The notes under the pieces were generated by a model that had not been told where the DNA came from, did no database searches, and saw only the letters and a list, made by a program, of their open reading frames with translations. From contig NZ_LN929908.1 of NCBI RefSeq assembly GCF_001494595.1, forward strand, positions 2,827,716 to 2,891,715: a stretch of DNA of 64,000 nucleotides, written 5' to 3'. The position numbers and the translations under genes are program-made. The stretch's first letter is position 1. Every line of letters begins with the position of its first letter. Shown here piece by piece: positions 7,668-15,806 of this stretch. Source of the stretch: Mycobacterium sp. M26 (GTDB taxonomy: Bacteria; Actinomycetota; Actinomycetes; Mycobacteriales; Mycobacteriaceae).

Positions 7668-9711
7668 TGTCGACCTTCACCAATTCGGCTGTCGGAACGG
7701 CGTTTTCCCGTTCGGCGATCCATTTGAGGATGGCGGCCGCCGCCTGTGCCCGCGGCACCCCGTTGATCTGGGTGCGGTCACCGAACCGGAAGCTCACCGC
7801 ACCGGCCTCGACGTCGCGGTCACCGGCGAGCAGCATGAACGGCACCTTTTGGTTGGTGTGGTTGACGATCTTCTTGGCCATCCGGTCGTCGCTGGCGTCG
7901 ACCTCGACACGCACGCCCTGGGAACGCAATTCGGCGGCCACGTCCTGCAGATAGGGCACGTGATCGTCGGAGACCGGGATGCCGATCACCTGCAGCGGGG
8001 CCAGCCAGGCCGGGAAGGCACCGGCGTAATGCTCGGTGAGGATGCCGAAGAACCGCTCGATGGAGCCGAACAGCGCGCGGTGGATCAGCACCGGCCGCTG
8101 GCGGGTGCCGTCGGCGGCGGTGTATTCCAGCTCGAAACGTTCGGGCATGTTGAAGTCGAGCTGAATGGTCGACATCTGCCAGCTGCGGCCCAGCGCGTCA
8201 CGCACCTGCACCGAAATCTTCGGGCCGTAGAAGGCCGCGCCACCCGGATCGGGAACCAGGTCCAGCCCGGAGGCCTCGGCGACCTCGCGCAGCGTCTCGG
8301 TGGCCTCCTCCCACACCTCGTCGGAGCCGACGTACTTATTGGGGTCCTTGGTCGAGAGCTCCAGGTAGAAGTCGGACAGGCCGTAGTCGGCGAGCAGGTC
8401 GAGCACGAACCGCAGCAGTGAGGCCAGCTCGTCGCGCATCTGCTCGCGGGTGCAGTAGATATGCGAATCGTCCTGGGTCATGCCGCGCACCCGGGTCAGG
8501 CCGTGGATCACACCGGACTTCTCGTAGCGGTACACCGTGCCGAACTCGAAGAGCCGCAACGGAAGTTCACGATAGGACCGCCCGCGCGACCGGAAGATCA
8601 GGTGGTGCATCGGGCAGTTCATCGGCTTGAGGTAGTAGTCCTGCCCGGGCTTGCGTAGTGCGCCGTTCTCGTCGAACTCGGCGTCGATGTGCATCGGGGG
8701 GAACATGCCGTCGGCGTACCACTCGAGGTGACCCGAGGTGATGTAGAGCTGTTCCTTGGTGATGTGCGGGGTGTTGACGAACTCGTAGTCGGCCTCGATG
8801 TGCTTACGCCGCGAGTATTCCTCCAACTCGCGGCGCACGATGCCGCCCTTGGGGTGGAAAACCGGTAAGCCCGAACCGAGTTCGTCGGGAAAGCTGAACA
8901 GGTCCAGCTCCACGCCCAGCTTGCGGTGATCGCGGCGCTGGGCCTCCTCGAGCAGTTCGAGGTGCTTGTCGAGAGCCTCCTGCGACTCCCAGGCCGTGCC
9001 GTAGATGCGCTGCAGGCTGGCGTTGTTCTGATCACCGCGCCAGTACGCCGCCGAGCTGCGGGTGAGCTTGAAGGCGGGGATGTACTTGGTGGTCGGGATG
9101 TGCGGACCGCGGCACAGATCGCCCCAGACCCGTTCGCGGGTGCGCGGATTGAGGTTGTCGTAGGCGGTCAGCTCGTCGCCGCCCACTTCCATGATGTCGG
9201 CGTCGCCGGACTTGTCGTCGACGAGTTCGAGCTTGTAGGGCTCGCTGGCCAATTCGGCGCGCGCCTGGTCTTTGGAATCGTAGACCCGGCGGGCGAACAG
9301 CTGGCCTTCCTTGACGATGGCGCGCATCCGCTTCTCGAGCTTCTCGAGATCCTCCGGGGTGAACGCCTCCGGCACGTCGAAGTCGTAGTAGAACCCGTCG
9401 GTGATGGGCGGGCCGATGCCGAGTTTGGCCTGCGGGAAGAGTTCCTGCACGGCCTGGGCCAGGACGTGGGCGGCGGAGTGCCGGATGACGCTGCGCCCGT
9501 CCTCGGTGTTCGCGGCCACCGGCACCACCTCGGCATCGGCGTCCGGCGCCCAGCTCAGGTCGCGCAGCTTGCCCTCGACATCGCGCACCACCACGATCGC
9601 GTCGGGCTCGCCGCGACTGGGCAGGCCGGCGTCGCGGACAGCCGCACCCGCGGTAGTCCCGGCAGGAACCCGGATCGGGGCTGCTGGGGCGGTCGTCGCG
9701 GGGGCGCTCAT
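7660..9711 (-). CDS. thrS: threonyl-tRNA synthetase
   Basis: A 683-residue class II synthetase charging tRNA-Thr. An N-terminal TGS-like segment (to about 75) is followed by an editing domain with HSAAHVLAQAVQELFP and the catalytic core. Motif 2 region: RYEKSGVIHGLTRVRGMTQDDSHIY. Motif 3: HRALFGSIERFFGILTEHY. The zinc-ligand Cys lies in MNCPMHHL, and the anticodon-binding domain ends the protein. The ATG at MSAPATT was chosen; upstream codons are non-conserved arginine/tryptophan-rich sequence. No T-box leader is visible in the 85-base gap upstream. It is the promoter-proximal gene of the six-gene PI/PIM operon. Confidence 0.97.
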   Translation of the reverse strand: MSAPATTAPAAPIRVPAGTTAGAAVRDAGLPSRGEPDAIVVVRDVEGKLRDLSWAPDADAEVVPVAANTEDGRSVIRHSAAHVLAQAVQELFPQAKLGIGPPITDGFYYDFDVPEAFTPEDLEKLEKRMRAIVKEGQLFARRVYDSKDQARAELASEPYKLELVDDKSGDADIMEVGGDELTAYDNLNPRTRERVWGDLCRGPHIPTTKYIPAFKLTRSSAAYWRGDQNNASLQRIYGTAWESQEALDKHLELLEEAQRRDHRKLGVELDLFSFPDELGSGLPVFHPKGGIVRRELEEYSRRKHIEADYEFVNTPHITKEQLYITSGHLEWYADGMFPPMHIDAEFDENGALRKPGQDYYLKPMNCPMHHLIFRSRGRSYRELPLRLFEFGTVYRYEKSGVIHGLTRVRGMTQDDSHIYCTREQMRDELASLLRFVLDLLADYGLSDFYLELSTKDPNKYVGSDEVWEEATETLREVAEASGLDLVPDPGGAAFYGPKISVQVRDALGRSWQMSTIQLDFNMPERFELEYTAADGTRQRPVLIHRALFGSIERFFGILTEHYAGAFPAWLAPLQVIGIPVSDDHVPYLQDVAAELRSQGVRVEVDASDDRMAKKIVNHTNQKVPFMLLAGDRDVEAGAVSFRFGDRTQINGVPRAQAAAAILKWIAERENAVPTAELVKVDSD

Positions 9712-9796
9712 CACGGGTGCTCTTTCGGGTGACGGGGACAGGGATGACCGCCACGAGGACTCGCGGTCGGTCGCGACCATGCTATCGGGGCGACGG

Positions 9797-10210
9797 TCAG
9801 GCTCCGAGGCCGATGGGGCTGTCCAGTGCCGGGTGATCCAGACCGAACAGGCCCGCCGTCCACCCCACCGCGCCGACCAGCCACAGCGTGGCCACCACGA
9901 CAGCCGCGGTGAAGACCGCCCCGAGCGCCTGCACCCACCAGCCCTGCCGCTTGAACCACGCCATCGCATTGTTGTAGTGGCCGCGGGTGAACGTCAGGGT
10001 GCGATGCGCCCAGTAGAACTCGGTGGCCAGGATCGCCAGGCCGACGAACAGGATGGCCCAGCCCGGCCCGGGGTACGGGATGGCGACGATGCCGATGAGC
10101 AGCACGGTAACCCCGACCACCCCGACGGCGACGCGGTAGACGAAGTCGGCCACCGGACGGTCCCGGAGCCCGTCCCGTTTGCGCGCCCACACGCGCGCAT
10201 AGCGCTTCAC
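9797..10210 (-). CDS. TIGR02611/PGPGW-type small membrane protein
   Basis: A 137-residue membrane protein with a basic N-terminus (KRYARVWARKRDG), two adjoining hydrophobic segments separated by the family motif IPYPGPGWAILFVGLAIL, an EFYWAHRT segment, and a final membrane helix near residues 95-118. This matches the PGPGW/TIGR02611 group of actinobacterial membrane proteins of unknown function. Its GTG start overlaps the stop of the upstream thioesterase by 4 bases, so the two are translated together. Function not known. Confidence 0.8.
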   Translation of the reverse strand: MKRYARVWARKRDGLRDRPVADFVYRVAVGVVGVTVLLIGIVAIPYPGPGWAILFVGLAILATEFYWAHRTLTFTRGHYNNAMAWFKRQGWWVQALGAVFTAAVVVATLWLVGAVGWTAGLFGLDHPALDSPIGLGA

Positions 10211-10830
10211 GGTTGCCCCGGTTTGAGCAGCACGAACAGCCCCTCCCCGTCAGCCAGGACGGTGTCGCCATCGGACAGCCGGATGTCGACGAAGATCTTG
10301 CGGCCCTCGGTGCGCAACACACCGGCCTCGACCTGGAGTTCCTTCTCGATGGGCACGATCTGGCGGTAGTTGACGTGCAGGTAGGCCGTGCGCTGGTAGG
10401 GCCCGCCGGTGAGTAGGAACGACGTCTTGCCCAGCACGCTGTCGAAGAGGTGGGCGATGATCCCGCCGTGCACGGCGCCGTTGCGGCCCAGGTGGAACCG
10501 GCGGAAGCGGGCCCAGCCGCGCAACCGGCCGTCCTCGCAGGGGTCGACCTGATTGGGGATGCTCAGGATGTTGCCGCGCATCGGCACGTCGGTGCGGCGG
10601 CCTGACGGGGTGGTCCATTCGTCGACGTCGTAGGGAGCCAGCAGAGCGCAGGCTTCCTCGATGAGAGCGGCAGCGCGGGTGACGACGTCGTCGGGCGCGT
10701 CGGCGGCGCGGGCGTGGTCCTGCAGATCGCGGACGGCGTCGATGAACCGGCCGTAGTCCGGCCCGCCTTTGGCGGTCGGTACGGGTGGGTTGAAACCGCC
10801 GCCGGGGTGGGTCGTGCCCATCACGGTCAT
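10207..10830 (-). CDS. PaaI-type hotdog-fold thioesterase
   Basis: A 207-residue protein whose C-terminal half is a hotdog domain of the PaaI family, with the signature NGAVHGGIIAHLFDSVLGK, where HGG and the following Asp line the acyl-CoA site, and LHVNYRQIVPIEKELQVEAG. It would hydrolyse acyl-CoA thioesters; the acyl group is unknown. The N-terminal helical extension (residues 15-60) is longer than a minimal PaaI. The ATG at 10830 is used; a GTG at 10842 is possible. It is divergent from the DUF1990 gene and overlaps the PGPGW protein gene. Confidence 0.85.
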   Translation of the reverse strand: MTVMGTTHPGGGFNPPVPTAKGGPDYGRFIDAVRDLQDHARAADAPDDVVTRAAALIEEACALLAPYDVDEWTTPSGRRTDVPMRGNILSIPNQVDPCEDGRLRGWARFRRFHLGRNGAVHGGIIAHLFDSVLGKTSFLLTGGPYQRTAYLHVNYRQIVPIEKELQVEAGVLRTEGRKIFVDIRLSDGDTVLADGEGLFVLLKPGQP

Positions 10831-10902
10831 GTCGTCTGCCACCTGGTTACCGTATGCCGCCGGGTTGGCGGCCCTGCCTACGACGGTACGTGTGTCGATG
10901 GC

Positions 10903-11412
10903 ATGGTGGATCGGGTGAAGCTCAGCGACCTGGCCGGCCGGCCGTTGACGTACACCGAAGTGGGGGCGACGGCAGGTCAGCTGCCCCCGGGCTATCACCA
11001 CGTCCGGTTGTCAGCGCCCATCGGCCACGGCCGAGACCGTTTCGAGCGCGCCGCCGCATCCGTAATGCGCTACGGCATGCTGCGCGGCGCAGGATTGCGG
11101 GTCACCGCCAGCACGGACGTCGCCGAGGTCGGCACCGACGTGCTGGGCAAGCTGGGCCCGTTCGTCGCACCCTGCCGGGTGGTCTACGTGGTCGATGAGC
11201 ACAACCGCCGCGGTTTCGCCTACGGCAGCCTGCCCGGCCATGCGGTGGCCGGTGAGGAGATGTTCGGCGTGCGCTTCCAACCGGCCGACGAGTCGGTGCA
11301 CGCCGAGGTGGTGGCGTTCTCGCGCCCGGCGACGTGGTGGAGCCAGATCGGCGCGCCGGTGGCCTCGGTGGTGCAGCGGGTGATCACCCGGCGGTATCTG
11401 TCCGTCGTGTGA
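10903..11412 (+). CDS. DUF1990 family protein
   Basis: A 169-residue protein of the DUF1990 group. Typical features are LTYTEVGATAGQLPPGYHHVR, a buried Cys in GPFVAPCRVVYVV, GFAYGSLPGHAVAGEEMF and a C-terminal PATWWSQIGAPVASVVQRVITRRYL. Members are small, probably soluble proteins of unknown function that often end with this conserved aromatic/arginine tail. The ATG in MVDRVKL is used. It is divergent from the thioesterase, with a 72-base gap. No function is assigned. Confidence 0.8.
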   Translation: MVDRVKLSDLAGRPLTYTEVGATAGQLPPGYHHVRLSAPIGHGRDRFERAAASVMRYGMLRGAGLRVTASTDVAEVGTDVLGKLGPFVAPCRVVYVVDEHNRRGFAYGSLPGHAVAGEEMFGVRFQPADESVHAEVVAFSRPATWWSQIGAPVASVVQRVITRRYLSVV

Positions 11413-11532
11413 GTGTGCCCGTCGGCCCCGAGTGTGTGGCCAGGGCGACGAGTGTGTCACCAGGGCGGCGAAACGCCGAAAAGCCCGCCGTCAGCGCACT
11501 CTCGGCGCCCACGATTCACACTCGTCCTGCGG

Positions 11533-11739
11533 TCATGGTGAGCCGCCATCGGTCTGCGTGGCCACGTCGACCTGGTACGACAGGATGGCCAACCCGAACA
11601 AGCCGATGGACAGCGTGATCAGCGCCGCGAACCCTTCAGTGGCGAAGTCCACCAGCGCGGTCAGGAAGGTGAAGACCAGCGCCGCACTGCGCAGCAGCCG
11701 CAAGGGCCAGACCTTGGTGGTGCGCCGCAGGGCGATCAT
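11533..11739 (-). CDS. small membrane protein (68 aa), second of an overlapping pair
   Basis: A 68-residue hydrophobic protein: basic N-terminus (MIALRRTTKVWPLR), then two membrane segments (about residues 16-34 and 38-56) separated by DFATEG, and a polar tail. It is not matched to a family by eye. The ATG overlaps the stop of the preceding 51-codon gene by 4 bases (ATGA), which supports both being real and co-translated. Related two-gene sets of small actinobacterial membrane proteins exist, but no function can be given. Confidence 0.6.
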   Translation of the reverse strand: MIALRRTTKVWPLRLLRSAALVFTFLTALVDFATEGFAALITLSIGLFGLAILSYQVDVATQTDGGSP

Positions 11740-11891
11740 CGCCGGCCGATCTGGGGGTATCCGGTCAGCCGCAGGTAGAGCCGGGTCACCAGGATGGTCA
11801 CGATGGCGACGATGACGAAGGCCTCCGCCGAGTTCGGGCCCAGCGCGTTGCGGGTGATCGGGCCGCGGCGGGTCCTGGTCTGATCAGTCAC
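11736..11891 (-). CDS. very small membrane protein (51 aa), first of an overlapping pair
   Basis: A GTG-initiated 51-residue frame beginning VTDQTRTRRGP and ending LTGYPQIGRR. It has a basic N-terminus, one membrane helix (about residues 20-39, AEAFVIVAIVTILVTRLYLR), and a short basic tail. Its TGA stop overlaps the ATG of the next small membrane gene by 4 bases, the coupling arrangement used throughout this window. That is the main reason for calling it a gene despite its size. No family recognised. Confidence 0.5.
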   Translation of the reverse strand: MTDQTRTRRGPITRNALGPNSAEAFVIVAIVTILVTRLYLRLTGYPQIGRR

Positions 11892-11947
11892 CGAATCTCA
11901 CTCGCTTCCGATGTTGAGCCGCCCGCGGTGGCGGGTATGGCACAGCC

Positions 11948-12658
11948 ATGTCGGTCGATGATGGCCCAGACCCTGTCGATGCGCCCGTTCGCATCGCCGA
12001 AATCGCCCGCCGGTTGTATCAGCGCCGCGGTGTCCACGGCGGCGTGGTCGCCGAACTCGTCGAGCACGCGGCCGCGGAGTTACCGGGCGTCGACTACGCC
12101 AACGTGACGGTGACGGCAGGCGCCTCGGCCATCGACACCCCCGCGGCGACCCACCCGTGCGCAATCCTGCTCGACGACATCCAGCGCCGGCTCTGCGAAG
12201 GTCCGTGCCTGTCCTCGGCGTGGCACAACAAGACCGTGCATGTCGAGGACCTCGACAGCGAGAGCCGTTGGCCCCGGTTCAGGGCCGAGGCGCTGTCCAG
12301 CACCCCGGTGCGCAGCATCATGGGCTTCCAGCTGTTCGTCACCGGCAAGTCGATGGGGTCGCTGAACGTGTTCGCCGAGCGGCCGCACGCCTTCGACGCG
12401 AAGACCCGCAGACTCGGTTCACTGTTCGCCACGCACACCGCGCTGGTGTGGGACGCCGCCCGCCGCGAAGTCCAGTTCCAGGAGGCGCTGGCCAGCCGCG
12501 ACATCATCGGCCAGGCCAAGGGCATGATCATGGAGCGCTATCACCTCGACGCCGCCCAGGCCTTCGACATGCTGCGCACGCTGTCCCACGACACCAACAC
12601 CGCACTGGCCGACGTGGCGGCGCGCATCATCGAAGCCGCGCAGTCCGACTCGGGATGA
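11948..12658 (+). CDS. GAF-ANTAR RNA-binding antiterminator
   Basis: A 236-residue regulator with an N-terminal GAF sensor domain (about 15-170; GPCLSSAWHNKTVHVEDLD, then GFQLFVTGKSMGSLNVFAE) and a C-terminal ANTAR domain (about 173-231; ASRDIIGQAKGMIMERY, then ALADVAARIIEAAQ). ANTAR proteins bind tandem hexaloop RNA hairpins and prevent transcription termination. Mycobacteria have several, with GAF presumably sensing a small molecule or redox signal. No kinase or receiver is attached. The next gene on the same strand encodes a tiny secreted peptide 210 bases away, the nearest possible target. Target and ligand are unknown. Confidence 0.88.
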   Translation: MSVDDGPDPVDAPVRIAEIARRLYQRRGVHGGVVAELVEHAAAELPGVDYANVTVTAGASAIDTPAATHPCAILLDDIQRRLCEGPCLSSAWHNKTVHVEDLDSESRWPRFRAEALSSTPVRSIMGFQLFVTGKSMGSLNVFAERPHAFDAKTRRLGSLFATHTALVWDAARREVQFQEALASRDIIGQAKGMIMERYHLDAAQAFDMLRTLSHDTNTALADVAARIIEAAQSDSG

Positions 12659-12868
12659 GTGGGGGCCGCTCGATCCTGTCAGGGCGCTGCCACGCTCGGC
12701 ATTCACGACTTGGAAGTGACTGGGAGAGCGGCCTTCCCCTGCGGAAAATCCCTACCTACATGACTACCGGCTGTGCAGCAGCGCCCAACGCTCTGCAGAA
12801 CACTGCTCCCTCGGCAGCACGGACCTACCCTCGAAACACAGCGTCGTGTTCGACGAGAGGAATAGAGA

Positions 12869-13087
12869 ATGAGGACAACACGGATCACCGGTGCGGTAAT
12901 CGGCAGTGCGACAATCGCTCTGATGGGCATCGCATCTCTGATGGAAACGAGTTCGGCAGCACCGGCGACCGCCGTCGCCGGCAAGGGCCCCTACGTGTCC
13001 TTCCCGACGCCCAGCGCGTCCGCGGAGGCGGTAGTGTCCACGACGACGAGTACCGCTGTGCCACTGGTGAATACGACAGGGCACTGA
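12869..13087 (+). CDS. small secreted peptide (72 aa)
   Basis: A 72-residue protein with a clear Sec signal: basic start (MRTTRITG), hydrophobic core (AVIGSATIALMGIASLM) and a likely cleavage after SSA or SAA near residue 31. The mature part, about 42 residues, is rich in Ala, Ser, Thr, Val and Pro with no Cys. An AGAGGA-like ribosome site precedes the ATG. It converges with a TetR gene only 4 bases away. No family recognised; its extracellular location is the only confident statement. Confidence 0.65.
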   Translation: MRTTRITGAVIGSATIALMGIASLMETSSAAPATAVAGKGPYVSFPTPSASAEAVVSTTTSTAVPLVNTTGH

Positions 13088-13091
13088 TTCA

Positions 13092-13772
13092 TCATCGACT
13101 AGACGATCGACGCGACCGGCTGATCGGAGATGGGCGAGATGAAGGCGGTTCGAGGCTGTACTGGTCGAGGTAGGCGCAGACCGCATCGGCCAGTACCGCC
13201 AGCTCGCGGCTGGTATCCACCGGGACCGACATGATCAGCTGCGAGATCACCAGACCGCGCATGGTGGCCCAGATCAGCTCTCCGATCGCCGCAGCGTGCG
13301 GATTGTCCAGATCACCGGCGATCTCACTACTGAGATCGGTGATCGCGCTGTGCAGTTCGACGAGGTGCCGGGTGCCGCGCTTATCTCGCATCGCGCGGGT
13401 TCCGATGAGAATCTCGAGGGAGGCGCGGGAATTCTCACTGGAGAACACCCGCCACGCTTCGTCGACCAGAAGTTGGACCCGCTCACGGCGGGCCAGTGCG
13501 CCAGACGGCGGCGGCAGGGCGCGCAGCGATTCGAGCAGTTCGCCGAATCCCCGGTCCACCACCGCCATCAGCAGTCCGTCGCGGTCACCGAAGTGGTACT
13601 GCACCACACCCCAGGTCACCCCGGCCCGCTCGGCGATGTGCTTGGCGCTGGCCGCGGCGAACCCCTCCTCCACCACGCAGCGCACGGTCTCGTCGAGGAC
13701 CCGGTCCCGGGTCCGGTCGGCGCGAACCTGACTACCACCCGGCGGTCGTCGCGGCTCGACCTTAGGCGCCAC
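13092..13772 (-). CDS. TetR-family transcriptional regulator
   Basis: A 226-residue repressor with its HTH at about residues 20-65 (RDRVLDETVRCVVEEGF, then KHIAERAGVTWGVVQYHFGDRDGLL). The C-terminal helical domain has an unremarkable pocket region and a basic serine/arginine tail. It is the last gene of an SDR, DapB-like reductase, TetR operon (gap of 6 bases to the reductase stop). The divergent promoter region of that operon, at 15716-15806, contains a GAGCGCTC palindrome that could be its operator. Ligand probably a CoA thioester of the pathway (inference). Confidence 0.86.
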   Translation of the reverse strand: MAPKVEPRRPPGGSQVRADRTRDRVLDETVRCVVEEGFAAASAKHIAERAGVTWGVVQYHFGDRDGLLMAVVDRGFGELLESLRALPPPSGALARRERVQLLVDEAWRVFSSENSRASLEILIGTRAMRDKRGTRHLVELHSAITDLSSEIAGDLDNPHAAAIGELIWATMRGLVISQLIMSVPVDTSRELAVLADAVCAYLDQYSLEPPSSRPSPISRSRRSSSR

Positions 13773-13778
13773 CGACGC

Positions 13779-14846
13779 TCACCACATCACGTTGTCGGCA
13801 TGTGCGGCAGGCAGATCCTTGACCGCCAGCAGACCCGGCGGCGCCGCACACACATCGTGAATCGCGTTGACCGCCCGCGCGGCGGTCGAGATCACCCCGC
13901 CCTGGTTGTGGTCGACGCCGTCGAGGCCCAGGTGGGTGTTGATCTCCACGCCCGGGTTGCCGCGCACCACCACCCGGTGCACCCCGGGCCGGTTGTCCGG
14001 CGGGCAGGGCCAGTCCGGTGCCGCCGCGGACGTGAGCCGGTTGACGTGCTCCATGGTGATGACGGGTTGCCCGTCACGCATTCCCTCGACCGCGAACCGC
14101 ACCGCGGCCACATGCCCGGGCGGAACGGTCATCATGGTGCACTCGATCTGTTCGGGGGTGACCCAGCTTTCGTGGCGTTCGCGCACCTCGTCGAGGGTGA
14201 TGCCGAACAGCGCGGCCAGAGACCGGACCTGGCCACCCCACAGCGAGGACAGCACACCCGGGGCGAACATGATCGGGGTGTGATCCGGCGTGGTTCCGAA
14301 ACCGAAACTGACACCGGTGAATTCGGCGTCATCGTAGGTGCCGTAGTCGCAGATCTCCGAGACGGTGACCGAAGTGGCACGCCCGGTGAGCGACAGCGCG
14401 GTGTAGACGAGGCTGTCCCCGGAGAAGCCCGGATCGACCCCGTTGATGTAAAGCGAGGTGCCGCCGGCCTCGCACGCCTTGGCCAGCGGGGCGCGCATCC
14501 ACTCGTCGGCCTGGTAGGGCGCCACCAGCCAGACCATCGAGGTGCCAACCACATTGGTGCCCGCGCGCAGGAACCGGGAGATCTCCTCGATGGCCTCCTG
14601 CGGGCGCATCTCGGCCTGCGAGGTGTAGACCACGCAGTCGGCGTCCAGTGCCAGCAGTGCGTCGATGTCGTCGGTTGCCAGGACGCCGGTCGGTTCGGAC
14701 AGCCCGCACAGTTCGGCGGCGTCGCGCCCGACTTTGTCCGCACCGTGGGCATGTAGGCCCACCAGGCGCAGATCGGGGCGCTCGATGATCATCTTCAGCG
14801 CGTGGATGCCGACGTTGCCGGTGGAGAATTGGATGACATTTTTCAT
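13779..14846 (-). CDS. dihydrodipicolinate reductase-like NAD(P)H-dependent oxidoreductase
   Basis: A 355-residue protein. The N-terminal Rossmann fold has QFSTGNVGIHALKMI (GxxG variant of the dinucleotide loop), LVGLHAHGADKVGRD and VVYTSQAEM. The C-terminal domain is of the dihydrodipicolinate reductase/amine dehydrogenase type that mycobacteria carry in many copies (NGVDPGFSGDSLVYTALSL; HLGLDGVDHNQGGVISTAARAVNAI). The ATG at MKNVIQF overlaps the SDR stop by 4 bases. The length is right for the 2,4-diaminopentanoate dehydrogenase-like group rather than true DapB (about 250). Substrate unknown; the cluster suggests a step in breakdown of a CoA-linked or cyclic compound. Confidence 0.8.
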   Translation of the reverse strand: MKNVIQFSTGNVGIHALKMIIERPDLRLVGLHAHGADKVGRDAAELCGLSEPTGVLATDDIDALLALDADCVVYTSQAEMRPQEAIEEISRFLRAGTNVVGTSMVWLVAPYQADEWMRAPLAKACEAGGTSLYINGVDPGFSGDSLVYTALSLTGRATSVTVSEICDYGTYDDAEFTGVSFGFGTTPDHTPIMFAPGVLSSLWGGQVRSLAALFGITLDEVRERHESWVTPEQIECTMMTVPPGHVAAVRFAVEGMRDGQPVITMEHVNRLTSAAAPDWPCPPDNRPGVHRVVVRGNPGVEINTHLGLDGVDHNQGGVISTAARAVNAIHDVCAAPPGLLAVKDLPAAHADNVMW

Positions 14847-15715
14847 AGCAGGTCCGTAATCGTCTTGAGGCCCGCCTCGTAGAGCACGCCGGGAAGCATC
14901 CCGCCGTCCATCTCGATGGTCGTGCCGTTGATGAAATCGGCTGTGCCACTGCACAGGAACACCACTGCGCGGCCCACCTCGGCCGGCTCACCGGCGCGGT
15001 GCAGCGGAACGTCGCGGAAGTACCTCTCCCCCGTCGGATCATCCTTGGGGAGAACGAACGACTGGAAGTTGTCGGTCATCGTCGGGCCCAGCGCCAGACA
15101 GTTCACCCGAACCTTCGGTCCCCACTCCTCGGCCAGCGAGCGCGTCATGTGGTTGAGACCGGATTTCGCCGCCCCGTAGGACACCAGGGTCGGCGAACCG
15201 GCCGGGTGCCCGGCCCCGCTGGAGATGTTGACGATCGACCCGGTGCCGTCCTGCTCGCGCATCTGGCGATACACCCGGATGGCGAACCACAACGGGCTGG
15301 TCAGATTCATCTGAATGGCGAACTGGTGGAACAACACCGTGCGTTCGAAGTCGTCGGCCGCCGCGGGCGCTCCCTGGATACGTGCGACAAGCGCGGGGAC
15401 GTCCTCGACATGCGGTGTGGGCACCGTGCCGCCGGCGTTGTTGACCAGGATGTCGATGCGGCCGTAGTCGGCGACCACCCCGGCGACGAACTCGTCGACC
15501 GCGCGGAAGTCACCTTGGTCGCAGACACGTTGCGAGGAGCGCGCCAGCCACTCGGGGTTCTCGGCCGCCCCGGGCAGGGCGTCCAGTGGCCCGCGCGAGC
15601 AGCCGATGACGGTGGCACCCGCGCGCAGTAGTTCTTGGGCGATCCCGAGGCCGACACCTCGAGACGTTCCGGTCACGACGGCGACTTTGCCGTCCAGTGG
15701 TGAGACATCGCTCAC
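14843..15715 (-). CDS. short-chain dehydrogenase/reductase
   Basis: A 290-residue classical SDR. TGTSRGVGLG gives the NAD(P)-binding loop, NNAGG follows, and the catalytic Ser-Tyr-Lys set is visible as SSGAGHPAG...SYGAAK. It has an insertion of about 25 residues after NNAGG (PTPHVEDVPALVARIQG). The GTG start (VSDVSPLDGK) faces the divergent thiolase-like gene across a 91-base control region. It is first in the SDR, reductase, TetR operon. A hydroxyacyl-CoA or ring alcohol substrate is plausible from context only. Confidence 0.88.
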   Translation of the reverse strand: MSDVSPLDGKVAVVTGTSRGVGLGIAQELLRAGATVIGCSRGPLDALPGAAENPEWLARSSQRVCDQGDFRAVDEFVAGVVADYGRIDILVNNAGGTVPTPHVEDVPALVARIQGAPAAADDFERTVLFHQFAIQMNLTSPLWFAIRVYRQMREQDGTGSIVNISSGAGHPAGSPTLVSYGAAKSGLNHMTRSLAEEWGPKVRVNCLALGPTMTDNFQSFVLPKDDPTGERYFRDVPLHRAGEPAEVGRAVVFLCSGTADFINGTTIEMDGGMLPGVLYEAGLKTITDLL

Positions 15716-15745
15716 AATGGTGGACCCTTTCCCGGACGACGATTT

Positions 15746-15778
15746 TCATAGAGCGCTCAATATGATTACATGCTCAAT
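15746..15778. promoter_or_regulatory. GAGCGCTC palindrome plus repeated GCTCAAT half-site, candidate operator
   Basis: The shared promoter region between the SDR operon and the thiolase-like operon holds GAGCGCTC (15751-15758) inside an imperfect 14-base palindrome. A second copy of GCTCAAT starts 17 bases after the first. The arrangement suits a dimeric TetR repressor; the TetR at 13092 is the obvious candidate. Confidence 0.4.
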
Positions 15779-15806
15779 GTTCTTGGGCAATTACGGAAGG
15801 GCTGCC

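Noticed and set aside
9712..9796. T-box or other leader attenuator upstream of thrS
   Set aside because: The gap is only 85 bases and shows no T-box sequence or paired terminator/antiterminator.
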